A DNA stretch of 57,017 bases from NCBI RefSeq assembly GCF_001953865.1, contig NZ_MQUQ01000030.1, forward strand, positions 33,945-90,961, in the 5' to 3' direction. A program made the translations under genes and the position numbers. The notes beneath the pieces are model-generated. The model made no database searches. It worked only from the letters and a program-made list of their open reading frames with translations, and was not told the DNA's origin. Every line of letters begins with the position of its first letter. Positions within the stretch are counted from its first letter, which is position 1. This stretch comes from Amycolatopsis coloradensis. GTDB lineage: Bacteria > Actinomycetota > Actinomycetes > Mycobacteriales > Pseudonocardiaceae. Shown piece by piece: positions 17,392-25,718 of the stretch.

Positions 17392-18423
17392 ATGAGCGCG
17401 GCCGCCAAGACCTGGCCGTCCCTGCTCAACCAGCTCATCGCGCGCGCGGACCTGTCCGAACAGGACACCGCGTGGGCGATGGACCAGATCATGAGCGGGG
17501 CGGCGACGCCCTCCCAGATCGCCGGATTCGCCGTCGCGCTGCGCGCGAAGGGCGAGACGCCGGCGGAGATCTCCGGCATGGCCGACGCCATGCTGGCGCA
17601 CGCCAAACGGGTGACCATCGACCGGCCGTCGGTGGACATCGTCGGTACCGGCGGCGACCGGTCCAACTCGGTCAACATCTCCACCATGGCCACGGTGGTG
17701 ACGGCCGCGGCCGGTGCCCCGGTGGCCAAACACGGCAACCGCAGCGCCTCGTCGAAGTCCGGCGCCGCCGACGTGCTGGAGGAACTGGGCGTCACCATCG
17801 ACCTGCCGCCCGAGACGGTCCAGCGCAGCGTCAACGAACTGGGCATCGGCTTCTGCTTCGCGCCGAAGTTCCACCCCGCCCTGCGCCACGCCGGCCCGAC
17901 GCGCGGTGAACTCGGCGTGCCGACGACGTTCAACCTGCTGGGCCCGCTCACCAACCCGGCGCAACCGCGCAGTTCGCTGATCGGCTGCGCCTACGCGGAC
18001 AAGACCCGCGTCCTGGCCGAGGTTTTCGCGCGTCGCGGGATGACCGTGCTGCTCGTCCGCGGCGACGACGGGCTCGATGAGATCACCACCACGACCACGA
18101 GTTCGGTGTGGGTCGTCTCCGGTGGCGAGATCACCGAGCGCAGCTTCGACCCTTCGTCGCTGGGCATCACGCGCGCGACCGCCGAAGACCTGCGCGGCGG
18201 CGACGCGGCGCACAACGCCGAGGTGTTCCGCCAGGTGATGGGCGGGAAGCCCGGGCCGGTGCGGGACGCGGTGCTGCTCAACTCGGCGGCCGCGCTGGCC
18301 GCTTTCACCGGCTTCTCGGACTCGCTGGAAGACGACCTCGCCGCGGGTCTGGCGCGGGCGGCCTCGGCCGTCGACTCAGGTGCGGCGGCCGACCTGCTGA
18401 ACCGGTGGATTACCTTCGCTTAG
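17392..18423 (+). CDS. trpD: Anthranilate phosphoribosyltransferase
   Basis: A 343-aa protein of the normal family length. It transfers a phosphoribosyl group from PRPP to anthranilate in tryptophan synthesis. The PRPP-binding GTGGD motif is at residues 85-89, followed by NSVNISTMATVVTAAAGAPV and KHGNRSASSKSGAADVLEEL, all typical of TrpD. It starts five bases after the receiver-like gene. No other trp gene is nearby, so the pathway is split. The palindrome cluster at 18434 begins ten bases after the stop. Confidence 0.97.
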   Translation: MSAAAKTWPSLLNQLIARADLSEQDTAWAMDQIMSGAATPSQIAGFAVALRAKGETPAEISGMADAMLAHAKRVTIDRPSVDIVGTGGDRSNSVNISTMATVVTAAAGAPVAKHGNRSASSKSGAADVLEELGVTIDLPPETVQRSVNELGIGFCFAPKFHPALRHAGPTRGELGVPTTFNLLGPLTNPAQPRSSLIGCAYADKTRVLAEVFARRGMTVLLVRGDDGLDEITTTTTSSVWVVSGGEITERSFDPSSLGITRATAEDLRGGDAAHNAEVFRQVMGGKPGPVRDAVLLNSAAALAAFTGFSDSLEDDLAAGLARAASAVDSGAAADLLNRWITFA

Positions 18424-18433
18424 CTTCGCGCGT

Positions 18434-18679
18434 GTTATGAACGGACCGTTCATAACAGAATTTGTTATGAAAGGTCCGTTCATAACATTGGGGCGACTGC
18501 GGAGCGGCCACCGGCGCGCTCCCGCGCCTGGCCAGCGACGTAGTGAAGGCCTCCTTACCCACCCTGAGAGTAGGGAAGGAGGCCTCCACGGACTCTCCAG
18601 CCGACACCCCGCAACCGGGACGAGGCGTTATGAACGGACCGTTCATAACAAATCCTGTTATGAAAGGTCCGTTCATAAC
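18434..18679. repeat. Four GTTATGAA palindromes bracketing a GTGAAGG hairpin
   Basis: Four 23-nt palindromes occur at 18434-18456, 18464-18486, 18627-18649 and 18657-18679. They alternate between two variants: GTTATGAACGGACCG... in the first and third copies and GTTATGAAAGGTCCG... in the second and fourth. The two pairs are nearly identical and spaced 193 bp apart. Between them lies an imperfect GTGAAGG-family hairpin (arms 18543-18560 and 18571-18589). The block fills the 267-bp gap between the convergent trpD and the regulator at 18691. I see no gene in it. Confidence 0.85.
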
Positions 18680-18690
18680 AAGTCCTAGCC

Positions 18691-19656
18691 TTACGAAGCG
18701 GTGCTGAACCGCGCCCGGTAAGCCGTAGGCGTCAGGCCGGTAGCCCGCCGAAGCTGCGTACGCAGGTTCGCCGCGGTACCGAAACCCGAAGCCCGCGCCA
18801 CCCGGTCCAGCCGCTGCTCGCCGCGCTCGATCAGCCGGCACGCCAGCGCGATGCGTTCCGTCGTGAGCCACGCCAGGGGCGTCGTCCCCAGTTCGGCGCG
18901 GAACCGCCGGTGCAGCGTCGCCTGGCTGGCCGCCGCCCTGGCGGCGAGGTCGGCGACGGTGAGCGGCCGGTCCAGTCGTTCGCGTGCCCATTCGAGCACC
19001 GGCGCCAGGGAGGTGTCCGGTACCGACGGCACCGGGCGCTCGACGAACTGCCGCTGCCCACCGTCGCGGTGCCCGGCGAACACCAGCCGCCTGCTCACCG
19101 CGTTGGCGATCTCGGCACCGTGGTCGCGGCCGATCAAGTGCAGCCCGAGATCGAGCGCGGCCGCGCTGCCCGCCGCGGTCAGGACATCGCCGTCGTCGAC
19201 GAACAGGACGTCCGGTTCCAGCCGCACTGCGGGGAACAGCGACCGGAACCGCTCGGCCCACTTCCAGTGCGTCGTCGCACGCCGCCCGTCCAGGACACCC
19301 GCCTGCGCGAGGGTGAACGCGCCGGTGCAGAAGCTCACCAGCCGGGCACCCCGCGCGGCCGCGGCACGGATGGCCGTCAGCACCGATTCCCGGGCCGGGC
19401 GCTCCGGATCGAGCCGGTTGGGCACGATCACCGTGTCGGCGGATTCCGCGGCTTCGAGCCCGGCGACCCCGGTGAGGGTGAACATCCCCAGGTGCATGCG
19501 CACGGACGACTCGGCGGCGCACAGTGTGAAGCCGTACCAGGGCCGGTGCAGTTCCGGTCGCCGCAGGCCGAAGAGTTCGGTCGCGACGCCCATTTCGAAG
19601 GGGTTGGAGCCCTCGTCGACCAGGACGGCGACCTCGTGCGAGAAATCATGCGACAT
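18691..19656 (-). CDS. GlxA-type AraC-family transcriptional regulator
   Basis: A 321-aa protein with an N-terminal DJ-1/PfpI-like (class I amidotransferase fold) domain (VAVLVDEGSNPFEMGVATEL) and a C-terminal AraC double helix-turn-helix (LTVADLAARAAASQATLHRR, then GFGTAANLRTQLRRATGLTP). The DJ-1-type nucleophile region reads LVSFCTGAFTLAQAG, so a cysteine is present. This is a ligand-sensing DNA-binding regulator in the cytoplasm with an unknown effector. A paralogue lies at 20101, with a cupin gene between them. Confidence 0.9.
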   Translation of the reverse strand: MSHDFSHEVAVLVDEGSNPFEMGVATELFGLRRPELHRPWYGFTLCAAESSVRMHLGMFTLTGVAGLEAAESADTVIVPNRLDPERPARESVLTAIRAAAARGARLVSFCTGAFTLAQAGVLDGRRATTHWKWAERFRSLFPAVRLEPDVLFVDDGDVLTAAGSAAALDLGLHLIGRDHGAEIANAVSRRLVFAGHRDGGQRQFVERPVPSVPDTSLAPVLEWARERLDRPLTVADLAARAAASQATLHRRFRAELGTTPLAWLTTERIALACRLIERGEQRLDRVARASGFGTAANLRTQLRRATGLTPTAYRARFSTAS

Positions 19657-19708
19657 ATGCGATTCCTAGCACTCACCCCTCGGGCGGTCCAGTGGCCAGG
19701 ATCGGATC

Positions 19709-20104
19709 ATGAGCAAGCAGCCGATCGATCTGGGGACCGCGCTGGCCGGGTTCGACGAGATCTGGAGCCCGCGGATCGTCGCCCACGTCAACGACTACGA
19801 CGTCCGCCTCGCCAAGGTCGCGGGCGAGCACGTCTGGCACGTCCACGAGAACACCGACGAATTCTTCCTCGTCCTCGACGGGAGCCTCGACATCGCGTTG
19901 CGCGAAGAGGCTGGCGAACGCGTCGTCACGCTGCCGCGCGGTTCGGTGTTCGTCGTCCCGCGCGGCACCTACCACAAACCATCCTCAGTGGACGGTGCGT
20001 CGCTGTTGCTCTTCGAACCGACCGGAACCCTGTCGGTCGGTGACAGCCACGAAGAGGTACCCGACCACGTCACCGTCACCGTCGGGCAGGAAATCTCCTT
20101 CTAG
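19709..20104 (+). CDS. Cupin-domain protein
   Basis: A 131-aa single-domain cupin. The metal motif is visible as W-H-V-H-E-N-T-D-E-F with the later glutamate/histidine positions, and LPRGSVFVVPRGTYHKPS forms the second cupin box. It diverges from the GlxA-type regulator at 19656 (52-bp gap) and converges with a second one, with stops overlapping by four bases. The likely role is a small-molecule binding or isomerase protein; the substrate is unknown. It is probably controlled by one of the flanking regulators. Confidence 0.85.
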   Translation: MSKQPIDLGTALAGFDEIWSPRIVAHVNDYDVRLAKVAGEHVWHVHENTDEFFLVLDGSLDIALREEAGERVVTLPRGSVFVVPRGTYHKPSSVDGASLLLFEPTGTLSVGDSHEEVPDHVTVTVGQEISF

Positions 20105-21063
20105 CCGACGGAAAACGTCCTACGGTAGGCGCTCGGGCTCGTTCCGCGAAGCTTGCCGAACTGGTGCCGCAGCGCCGCCGCGGAAGCGTATCCACAGGCG
20201 GTCGCGATGTCCTCAATGGACAGACGGCCTTCTTCGAGCAACGACTGGGCGCGATCGAGCCGTCGTTCGGTGAGCCACCGGTGCGGGGTCGTTCCGGTGG
20301 CCGCCGAGAACCGGCGCAGGAACGTGCGCTCCCCCAAACCGCTGCGGCGGGCGAGTTCCGCGACGGTGAACGGCTGGTCCAGTCGCCGCTCGATCCATTC
20401 GAGCGCCTCGGCGAGCACGGTGTCGTCCGGTGCGGCGGTCTCGGGGACCGGCGCCTGCACGAACTGCGCCTGTCCGCCGACCCGGTGCGGTGCCGCGACC
20501 ATCCGCCGCGCCAGCGCGGTGGCCGCGGCGACACCGCGGAGTTCGCGCACCAGATGCAGGCACAGGTCGACGGCGGCGACGGTCCCCGCGCTGGTGAGGA
20601 CACCACCGTCATGGACGTACAACGCCTTCGGGTCGACCTTCGCCGTCGGGAAACGTGACCGGAATTCCTGCTCGTAAACCCAGTGCACGGTGCAGTCGCG
20701 CCCGTCGAGAAGCCCCGCGTAGCCGAGCGAGAAGACACCCGCGCAGAAACCCGCGACCCAGGCACCCCTGCTCGCGGCGTCACGCAAGACTTCGAGGACC
20801 GGCTCCGGCGGGCTCGCGCTCCGTGGCGCGCAGGTCGGGACTATCAGCAGGTCGGCGGACGCCGCGAAGTCCAGGCTCTCCAGCCCGTCGAGGCCGAATC
20901 CGGACCAGCTCAAGACGTTCTCCCCACCGGGCGAGCAGACCGCGAAATCCCAGCCCTCGATGCCGTCCGCGCTGCGATCGGTGCCGAAGACCTCGCACGC
21001 GACGCCGAGTTCGAACGGCGAGACCTGGTCGGCGAGCACCACCGCGACCTTCTTCACATCCAT
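20101..21063 (-). CDS. GlxA-type AraC-family transcriptional regulator
   Basis: A 320-aa paralogue of the regulator at 18691 with the same two-domain layout. It has an N-terminal DJ-1/PfpI-like domain (KVAVVLADQVSPFELGVACE, with the cysteine in WVAGFCAGVFSLGYAG) and a C-terminal AraC domain (FTVAELARRSGLGERTFLRR and CGYASAAALRHQFGKLRGTS). It is divergent from the DMT transporter at 21137, with about 70 bp between them, so it may control that exporter as well as the cupin. Confidence 0.9.
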   Translation of the reverse strand: MDVKKVAVVLADQVSPFELGVACEVFGTDRSADGIEGWDFAVCSPGGENVLSWSGFGLDGLESLDFAASADLLIVPTCAPRSASPPEPVLEVLRDAASRGAWVAGFCAGVFSLGYAGLLDGRDCTVHWVYEQEFRSRFPTAKVDPKALYVHDGGVLTSAGTVAAVDLCLHLVRELRGVAAATALARRMVAAPHRVGGQAQFVQAPVPETAAPDDTVLAEALEWIERRLDQPFTVAELARRSGLGERTFLRRFSAATGTTPHRWLTERRLDRAQSLLEEGRLSIEDIATACGYASAAALRHQFGKLRGTSPSAYRRTFSVG

Positions 21064-21136
21064 CCCGGCAGTCTGTCATAAGTTTTGCGGTCGATGTCAT
21101 CTCTGACACTGGTCGGGTAGTCGTGCGAGGGCGAAA

Positions 21137-22021
21137 GTGGTCGCCATGACCAAGAACAACCCTCTGCTCCAGTGGACCGCCGCGATGGCCCTGTCCGGCA
21201 CGATCGGCGCCGTCGTCCTCGAAAGCGGCGCCGACGCGCCCGCCGTGGCGTTCGCGAGGAGCCTCGTCGGCGGCCTGCTGCTCCTGGTGTGGAGCGCGGC
21301 CCGTGGCTGGCTCCGCCCGTGGACGGTGACCCGTCGTGACCTGCTGCTCGCCATCCTCGGCGGGCTGTTCCTGGTCGGGAACTGGGTGCTGCTCTTCGCC
21401 TCGTACGCGCTGTCGTCGATCTCGGTCAGCACCGTCGTCTACCACACTCAGCCGCTGATGCTGGTCGGTCTCGCCGCGGCGTTCCTCGGCGAGAAAATGG
21501 TGAAAAGCCAGCTGATCCGGGCGCTGATCGCGTTCGGCGGGGTGACGCTCATCTCGCTGTCCGCGCACGGTGCCGACGGCGAACCCGTGCGACTGGCGGG
21601 AATCGCGCTCGCTCTCGGCGCGGCCGCGCTCTACGCCGGCGCCTCGTTCGTCGCGAAGCAGCTCAAACACCTGCGCCCGCACGTCTTGGCGGCCATCCAG
21701 CTGGTGACCGGCACGATCGTGCTCGCGCCCGCGCTGCTCGTCACGCCGCTGCCGACGGACACCTCGGGACTGCTGTGGCTGGTGTTGCTGGGGACCGTGC
21801 ACACCGCGCTGATGTACGTCCTGATGTACGCGAGCATCGGCAAGCTGCCGACCGCGACGGTGGCTCTGCTGTCCTACGTCTATCCGGTGGTCGCGGTGGT
21901 GGTGGACGTCCTCGCCTACGGGCACCGGCCGACGTGGCTGGAGGGCGTGGGGATGCTGGCCGTCCTGGTGGCCGCGCTCGCACCGAAACGCGTCCCGGCA
22001 CCCCTCCCCGCCCGCGTTTAG
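21137..22021 (+). CDS. EamA/DMT-family transporter
   Basis: A protein of about 294 aa with ten hydrophobic helices in two repeated halves (VAFARSLVGGLLLLVWSAA; LIRALIAFGGVTLISLSAHG; VALLSYVYPVVAVVVDVLAY), the drug/metabolite transporter pattern. The substrate is unknown and such proteins are mostly exporters. GTG 21137 has a GAGGG site at normal spacing; ATG 21146, three codons in, is an alternative. It is divergent from a GlxA-type regulator. Confidence 0.9.
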   Translation: MVAMTKNNPLLQWTAAMALSGTIGAVVLESGADAPAVAFARSLVGGLLLLVWSAARGWLRPWTVTRRDLLLAILGGLFLVGNWVLLFASYALSSISVSTVVYHTQPLMLVGLAAAFLGEKMVKSQLIRALIAFGGVTLISLSAHGADGEPVRLAGIALALGAAALYAGASFVAKQLKHLRPHVLAAIQLVTGTIVLAPALLVTPLPTDTSGLLWLVLLGTVHTALMYVLMYASIGKLPTATVALLSYVYPVVAVVVDVLAYGHRPTWLEGVGMLAVLVAALAPKRVPAPLPARV

Positions 22022-22038
22022 TCCTCTGAACGCGAAAA

Positions 22039-22071
22039 CGGCGCCCAGCTCCACCAGGGAGCGGGGCGCCG
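22039..22071. terminator. Bidirectional stem-loop between DMT transporter and ctaF
   Basis: Arms 22039-22052 and 22058-22071 (CGGCGCCCAGCTCC and its near complement, one mismatch) form a 14-bp stem with a 5-nt loop between two convergent genes. AAAA precedes it on the plus strand, which gives a T-run for transcripts coming from the ctaF side only if they read through. Confidence 0.6.
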
Positions 22072-22087
22072 ATTCGGCGTCAAGACG

Positions 22088-22507
22088 TCACTCGTGGTTC
22101 GGACCGGTGTGGTACTCGAACACCAGCCCGCCGATGGCGACGATCACCAGGCCCAGCGCGATGATCAGCAGCCAGATGTGGAAGAAAGCAAGCGCGAGAC
22201 CGGTCAGCGCGGCGGCCGCCGCGAGACCGATCGGCCAGTAGCTGCCGGGGCTGAAGAAGCCCAGCTCACCGGCACCGTCGCTGATCTCGGCGTCTTCCCG
22301 GTCCTCCGGCCGCGGCTCGATGCGCCGCGCCACGAACTGCAGGTAGCTCCCGGCCAGGAAGGCCAGGCCGCCGGTGAGGATCAGGGCCACCACTCCGACC
22401 GGCTCGACGCCGTCCCGGGTCATCGTTCCGGTCATGTACGCGTAAACACCCGCCACGACGACGGAGAAGACCGCGACGAGGAAGAAAATCCGTCCTTCGA
22501 CCTTCAT
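22088..22507 (-). CDS. ctaF: Cytochrome c oxidase subunit IV
   Basis: A 139-aa small membrane protein found in actinobacterial aa3 oxidases. ATG 22507 (MKVEGRIFFLVAVFSV) is the right start; upstream in-frame codons run into the ctaC end and add a Pro/Arg tail. Four hydrophobic helices and the segment FFSPGSYWPIGLAAAAALTG are typical of the family. It lies 40 bp after ctaC and is co-transcribed with it. Confidence 0.94.
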   Translation of the reverse strand: MKVEGRIFFLVAVFSVVVAGVYAYMTGTMTRDGVEPVGVVALILTGGLAFLAGSYLQFVARRIEPRPEDREDAEISDGAGELGFFSPGSYWPIGLAAAAALTGLALAFFHIWLLIIALGLVIVAIGGLVFEYHTGPNHE

Positions 22508-22547
22508 GGACGTTGCCTCACTCCTGTTTCGGGCTCGAACAGCCGGG

Positions 22548-23504
22548 TCAGTTGGACGCGACCCGCGCGGTGCGGTCGGTGTTGAAGGGGGTGGTGGTGA
22601 CGGCGTAGGGCGAGCACAGGTCGCCACAGTTCATCGCCGTCAGCGCCTCGGAGGCGGTGTTCGGCTTGCCGCTCTTCGGGTTCACCGTGCCGCGGAGCTG
22701 GATGTACTGCGCGTACTTGTCCGCCGACAGCGCCCTGACCTCGAAGTTCATCCCCGAGTGGTAGGTGCCGCACAGTTCGGCGCAACGGCCGACGAACGAC
22801 CCTTCCTTGTCGATCGAGTTCTGGAAGGTGAAGTCCTGGTTGTTCTTCTCCGGGTCCGGCATGACGTCCCGCTTGAAGTGGAACTCCGGCACCCAGAACG
22901 AGTGGATGACGTCGGCCGACCGCAGGTTGTACTGGATCGTCTTGTTCGTCGGCAGGACGAGCAGCGGGATCTCGGTCGAGCTGCCGACCGTGGTGATCTC
23001 GGGGTCGTCGTGGTTCTTGGAGTCGCTCTTGTACTTGAACTCCCAGTTCCACTGGAACGCGACGATGTCGACCGTGACGTCCGGGTTGTCCGTCTCGGCG
23101 AGCACGCGGTTCTCGGTGGTCGCGGTGAAGAAGAACAGCACGCAGACCATGATCGTCGGGACGACGACCGTGAAGAGCTCAAGCGGGATGTTGTACTGGA
23201 ACTGACGGGGCAGGTCCTCTTCCGCGCCGTCGGCGGTCTTCTTCTTGCGGTGGAAGATCGCGGTCCAGAAGATCAGCGCCCAGACGATGACACCGACGAC
23301 CAGCGCGGCGACGACCGTCCACGTCCACAGGGTGCGCATGTCGTGCGCCTGCGGGGTCACCCCGACCGGCCAGCCGAAACGAAGGATCTCGTCTCCGGAA
23401 CAGCCCGTCGCGGTCAGCATCACCAGCGCGGCGAGCGCTGCGACGCGACCAGCCCGCTTAACCGGGATGCGCTCTGGATTTCCCACTGCGCCTTGCCCTT
23501 TCAC
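22548..23504 (-). CDS. ctaC: Cytochrome c oxidase subunit II
   Basis: A 318-aa lipoprotein with a GTG start preceded by GAGGAGG. The lipobox LTATGC places the modified cysteine at residue 35. Two membrane helices follow, then the extracellular cupredoxin domain with the dinuclear copper site C-A-E-L-C-G-T-Y-H-S-G-M. It accepts electrons from the bc1 branch and delivers them to subunit I. Subunit I (ctaD) is not in the window. It is divergent from asnB. Confidence 0.96.
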   Translation of the reverse strand: MKGQGAVGNPERIPVKRAGRVAALAALVMLTATGCSGDEILRFGWPVGVTPQAHDMRTLWTWTVVAALVVGVIVWALIFWTAIFHRKKKTADGAEEDLPRQFQYNIPLELFTVVVPTIMVCVLFFFTATTENRVLAETDNPDVTVDIVAFQWNWEFKYKSDSKNHDDPEITTVGSSTEIPLLVLPTNKTIQYNLRSADVIHSFWVPEFHFKRDVMPDPEKNNQDFTFQNSIDKEGSFVGRCAELCGTYHSGMNFEVRALSADKYAQYIQLRGTVNPKSGKPNTASEALTAMNCGDLCSPYAVTTTPFNTDRTARVASN

Positions 23505-23680
23505 CCAGAGCCTCCTCGACCGATCTTCGTGACATGGCGGAGCCTAGCCGAGTTACGGGGCCGCGCTGACCAAGGGGTGACCACAACACGCGTATCCCCC
23601 ACCACATCCGGGTGTACCCACACACGGGCATACTGGGCCCTTCTCCCCCGCTCGGCCAACAAGAGGTGTGTGAACTAGAC

Positions 23681-25615
23681 GTGTGCGGCCTGCTTGGACT
23701 GATCTGTTCGACCGAAGCCGACGCGGCAGGCGCCCGTGAAGCGGTTGACGCCGCCATGCGCTGCCAGCGGCACCGCGGCCCCGACGAGCACGACACCTGG
23801 GCCGACGCCGAGGTGGTCTACGGCTTCAACCGGCTCGCCTTCATCGACGTCGACCACTCCCATCAGCCGCTGGTCTGGGGTCCGCCGGAGGCCCCCGGGC
23901 GCTACACGCTGAACTTCAACGGCGAGATCTACAACTACCGCGAGCTGCGTGACGAACTGGCCGCCGGGCATGGTGCGAAATTCGCCACAGAGGGTGACGG
24001 CGAAGCGATCGTCGCGGCGTATCACTACCTCGGCGACGACGCGGTGAAGAAGCTGCGCGGCATGTTCGCCTTCATGATCTGGGACTCGCAGGAGAAGGTC
24101 GTCTTCGGCGCGCGCGACCCGTTCGGCATCAAGCCGCTGTTCTACTCCGCGGGCCCCGGCAAGGTCGCCTTCTCGAGTGAGAAGAAGAGCCTGCTGGAGC
24201 TCTCCAGCGTGCTCGGCGTCGAGGAGAAGCTCGACCGGAAGGCCCTCCAGCACTACCTGGTGCTCCAGTACGTGCCGGAGCCCGAGTCGCTGCACACCGG
24301 GATCCGCCGCGTCGAGTCCGGCACGTCGTTCCGGGTGGTCCCCGGCGGCGACATCGAGTTCACCCGTTACTTCCACCCGCAGTTCAACGCGAAGCCGGTC
24401 AACAGCCAGGCCGAGGCGGAGGAACTGTACGAGCGCATCGCCGACGTGATGCGCGACTCGGTCGGCAAGCACATGATCTCCGACCCGGACGTCACGGTCG
24501 GCGCGTTCCTCTCCGGCGGCATCGACTCCACCGCGACCGCGACGCTGGCCAAGGAGCACAACCCGAACCTCATCGCGTTCACCACCGGGTTCGAGCGCGA
24601 GGGCTACTCCGAGGTCGACGTCGCCGCCGAATCGGCGGCCGCGATCGGGGTGAAGCACGTGATCCGCACGGTGTCGGCGGACGAGATGATGGAAGCGCTG
24701 CCGCTCATCGTCTGGTACCTCGACGACCCGGTGGCGGACCCGGCGCTGGTGCCGCTGTGGTTCATCGCCCGCGAAGCACGCAAGCACGTCAAAGCGGTGC
24801 TGTCCGGCGAAGGCGCCGACGAGCTGTTCTGCGGCTACACGATCTACAACGAGCCGATCTCGCTGGCGCCGTTCGAGAAGATCCCCGGCGGGATGCGGAA
24901 GATCATCGGCAAGGTCTCCACGAAGATCCCCGAGGGCACCCGCGGCAAGGACCTGCTGCGGCGCGGGGCGCTTCCGCTGGAGGACCGCTATTACGGCAAC
25001 GCCCGCAACTTCCGCGACGACCAGCTCCGCAAGGTTCTGCGCACGTACGAGGAAGGCGTCGGCTTCAAGGACGTCACCGCTCCTTGGTACAAGATCTCCG
25101 AGGACTGGGATCCGGTCGCGCGGATGCAGCACGTCGACCTCTACACCTGGCTGCGCGGCGACATCCTGGTCAAGGCCGACAAGGTGACCATGGCGAACTC
25201 GCTGGAACTGCGCGTGCCGTTCCTCGACGCCGAGGTGTTCAAGGTCGCCGCGACCATCCCGCTCGACCAGAAGCTCGCGCACGGCACCACGAAGTACGCG
25301 CTGCGCCAGGCACTGGCGAAGATCATCCCGGCGCATGTGCTGAACCGGCGCAAGCTCGGCTTCCCGGTGCCGATCCGGCACTGGCTGCGCAACGAGATGT
25401 ACGACTGGGCCAAGGGCATCATCTCGGACTCGCAGACCGACGCGCTGCTCGACAAAAAGGCCGTCCTTGCCCTGCTCGACGAGCACAAGGCCGGTCAGCT
25501 CGACCGCAGCCGCCAGCTGTGGGCGCTGCTGGTGTTCATGCTGTGGCACGGCATCTTCGTCGAGAACCGCATCAAACCCGAGGTGCCGGAACCCGTCTAC
25601 CCGGTGAAGCTCTAG
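23681..25615 (+). CDS. asnB: Asparagine synthetase (glutamine-hydrolysing)
   Basis: A 644-aa protein. GTG 23681 is chosen because it gives MCGLLGL, leaving Cys2 as the required N-terminal nucleophile of the class II glutaminase domain; an upstream in-frame ATG would block it. The C-terminal synthetase domain has the ATP-pyrophosphatase loop SGGIDS (residues 278-283) and GEGADELFCGY. It makes asparagine from aspartate with ATP and glutamine. The gene holds the same position between ctaC and adoK as in mycobacteria. A GTGAAGG-family palindrome follows. Confidence 0.96.
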   Translation: MCGLLGLICSTEADAAGAREAVDAAMRCQRHRGPDEHDTWADAEVVYGFNRLAFIDVDHSHQPLVWGPPEAPGRYTLNFNGEIYNYRELRDELAAGHGAKFATEGDGEAIVAAYHYLGDDAVKKLRGMFAFMIWDSQEKVVFGARDPFGIKPLFYSAGPGKVAFSSEKKSLLELSSVLGVEEKLDRKALQHYLVLQYVPEPESLHTGIRRVESGTSFRVVPGGDIEFTRYFHPQFNAKPVNSQAEAEELYERIADVMRDSVGKHMISDPDVTVGAFLSGGIDSTATATLAKEHNPNLIAFTTGFEREGYSEVDVAAESAAAIGVKHVIRTVSADEMMEALPLIVWYLDDPVADPALVPLWFIAREARKHVKAVLSGEGADELFCGYTIYNEPISLAPFEKIPGGMRKIIGKVSTKIPEGTRGKDLLRRGALPLEDRYYGNARNFRDDQLRKVLRTYEEGVGFKDVTAPWYKISEDWDPVARMQHVDLYTWLRGDILVKADKVTMANSLELRVPFLDAEVFKVAATIPLDQKLAHGTTKYALRQALAKIIPAHVLNRRKLGFPVPIRHWLRNEMYDWAKGIISDSQTDALLDKKAVLALLDEHKAGQLDRSRQLWALLVFMLWHGIFVENRIKPEVPEPVYPVKL

Positions 25616-25653
25616 TCACGACCCGCCGAACTCGCCGCAATCCTGACCCAGCG

Positions 25654-25706
25654 CGCGTGAAGGCCCCCTTCCCTCGGCTCAGCGAAGGGAAGGGGGCCTT
25701 CACGCG
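25654..25706. repeat. GTGAAGG-family palindrome between asnB and adoK
   Basis: Perfect 21-bp arms at 25654-25674 and 25686-25706 (CGCGTGAAGGCCCCCTTCCC plus one base) with an 11-nt loop. It lies 38 bp past the asnB stop and 12 bp past the convergent adoK stop, a position suited to a two-way terminator. Confidence 0.85.
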
Positions 25707-25718
25707 TATTACGTCAAC

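Noticed and set aside
18437..18688. ORF encoding MNGPFIT / MKGPFIT repeats
   Set aside because: It is made entirely of palindromes; the peptide repetition comes from the DNA symmetry. Similar KAPF...KGAFT peptides arise at other hairpins.
23612..23680. Upstream start for asnB
   Set aside because: It would place residues before the catalytic Cys2 required by the class II glutaminase domain.
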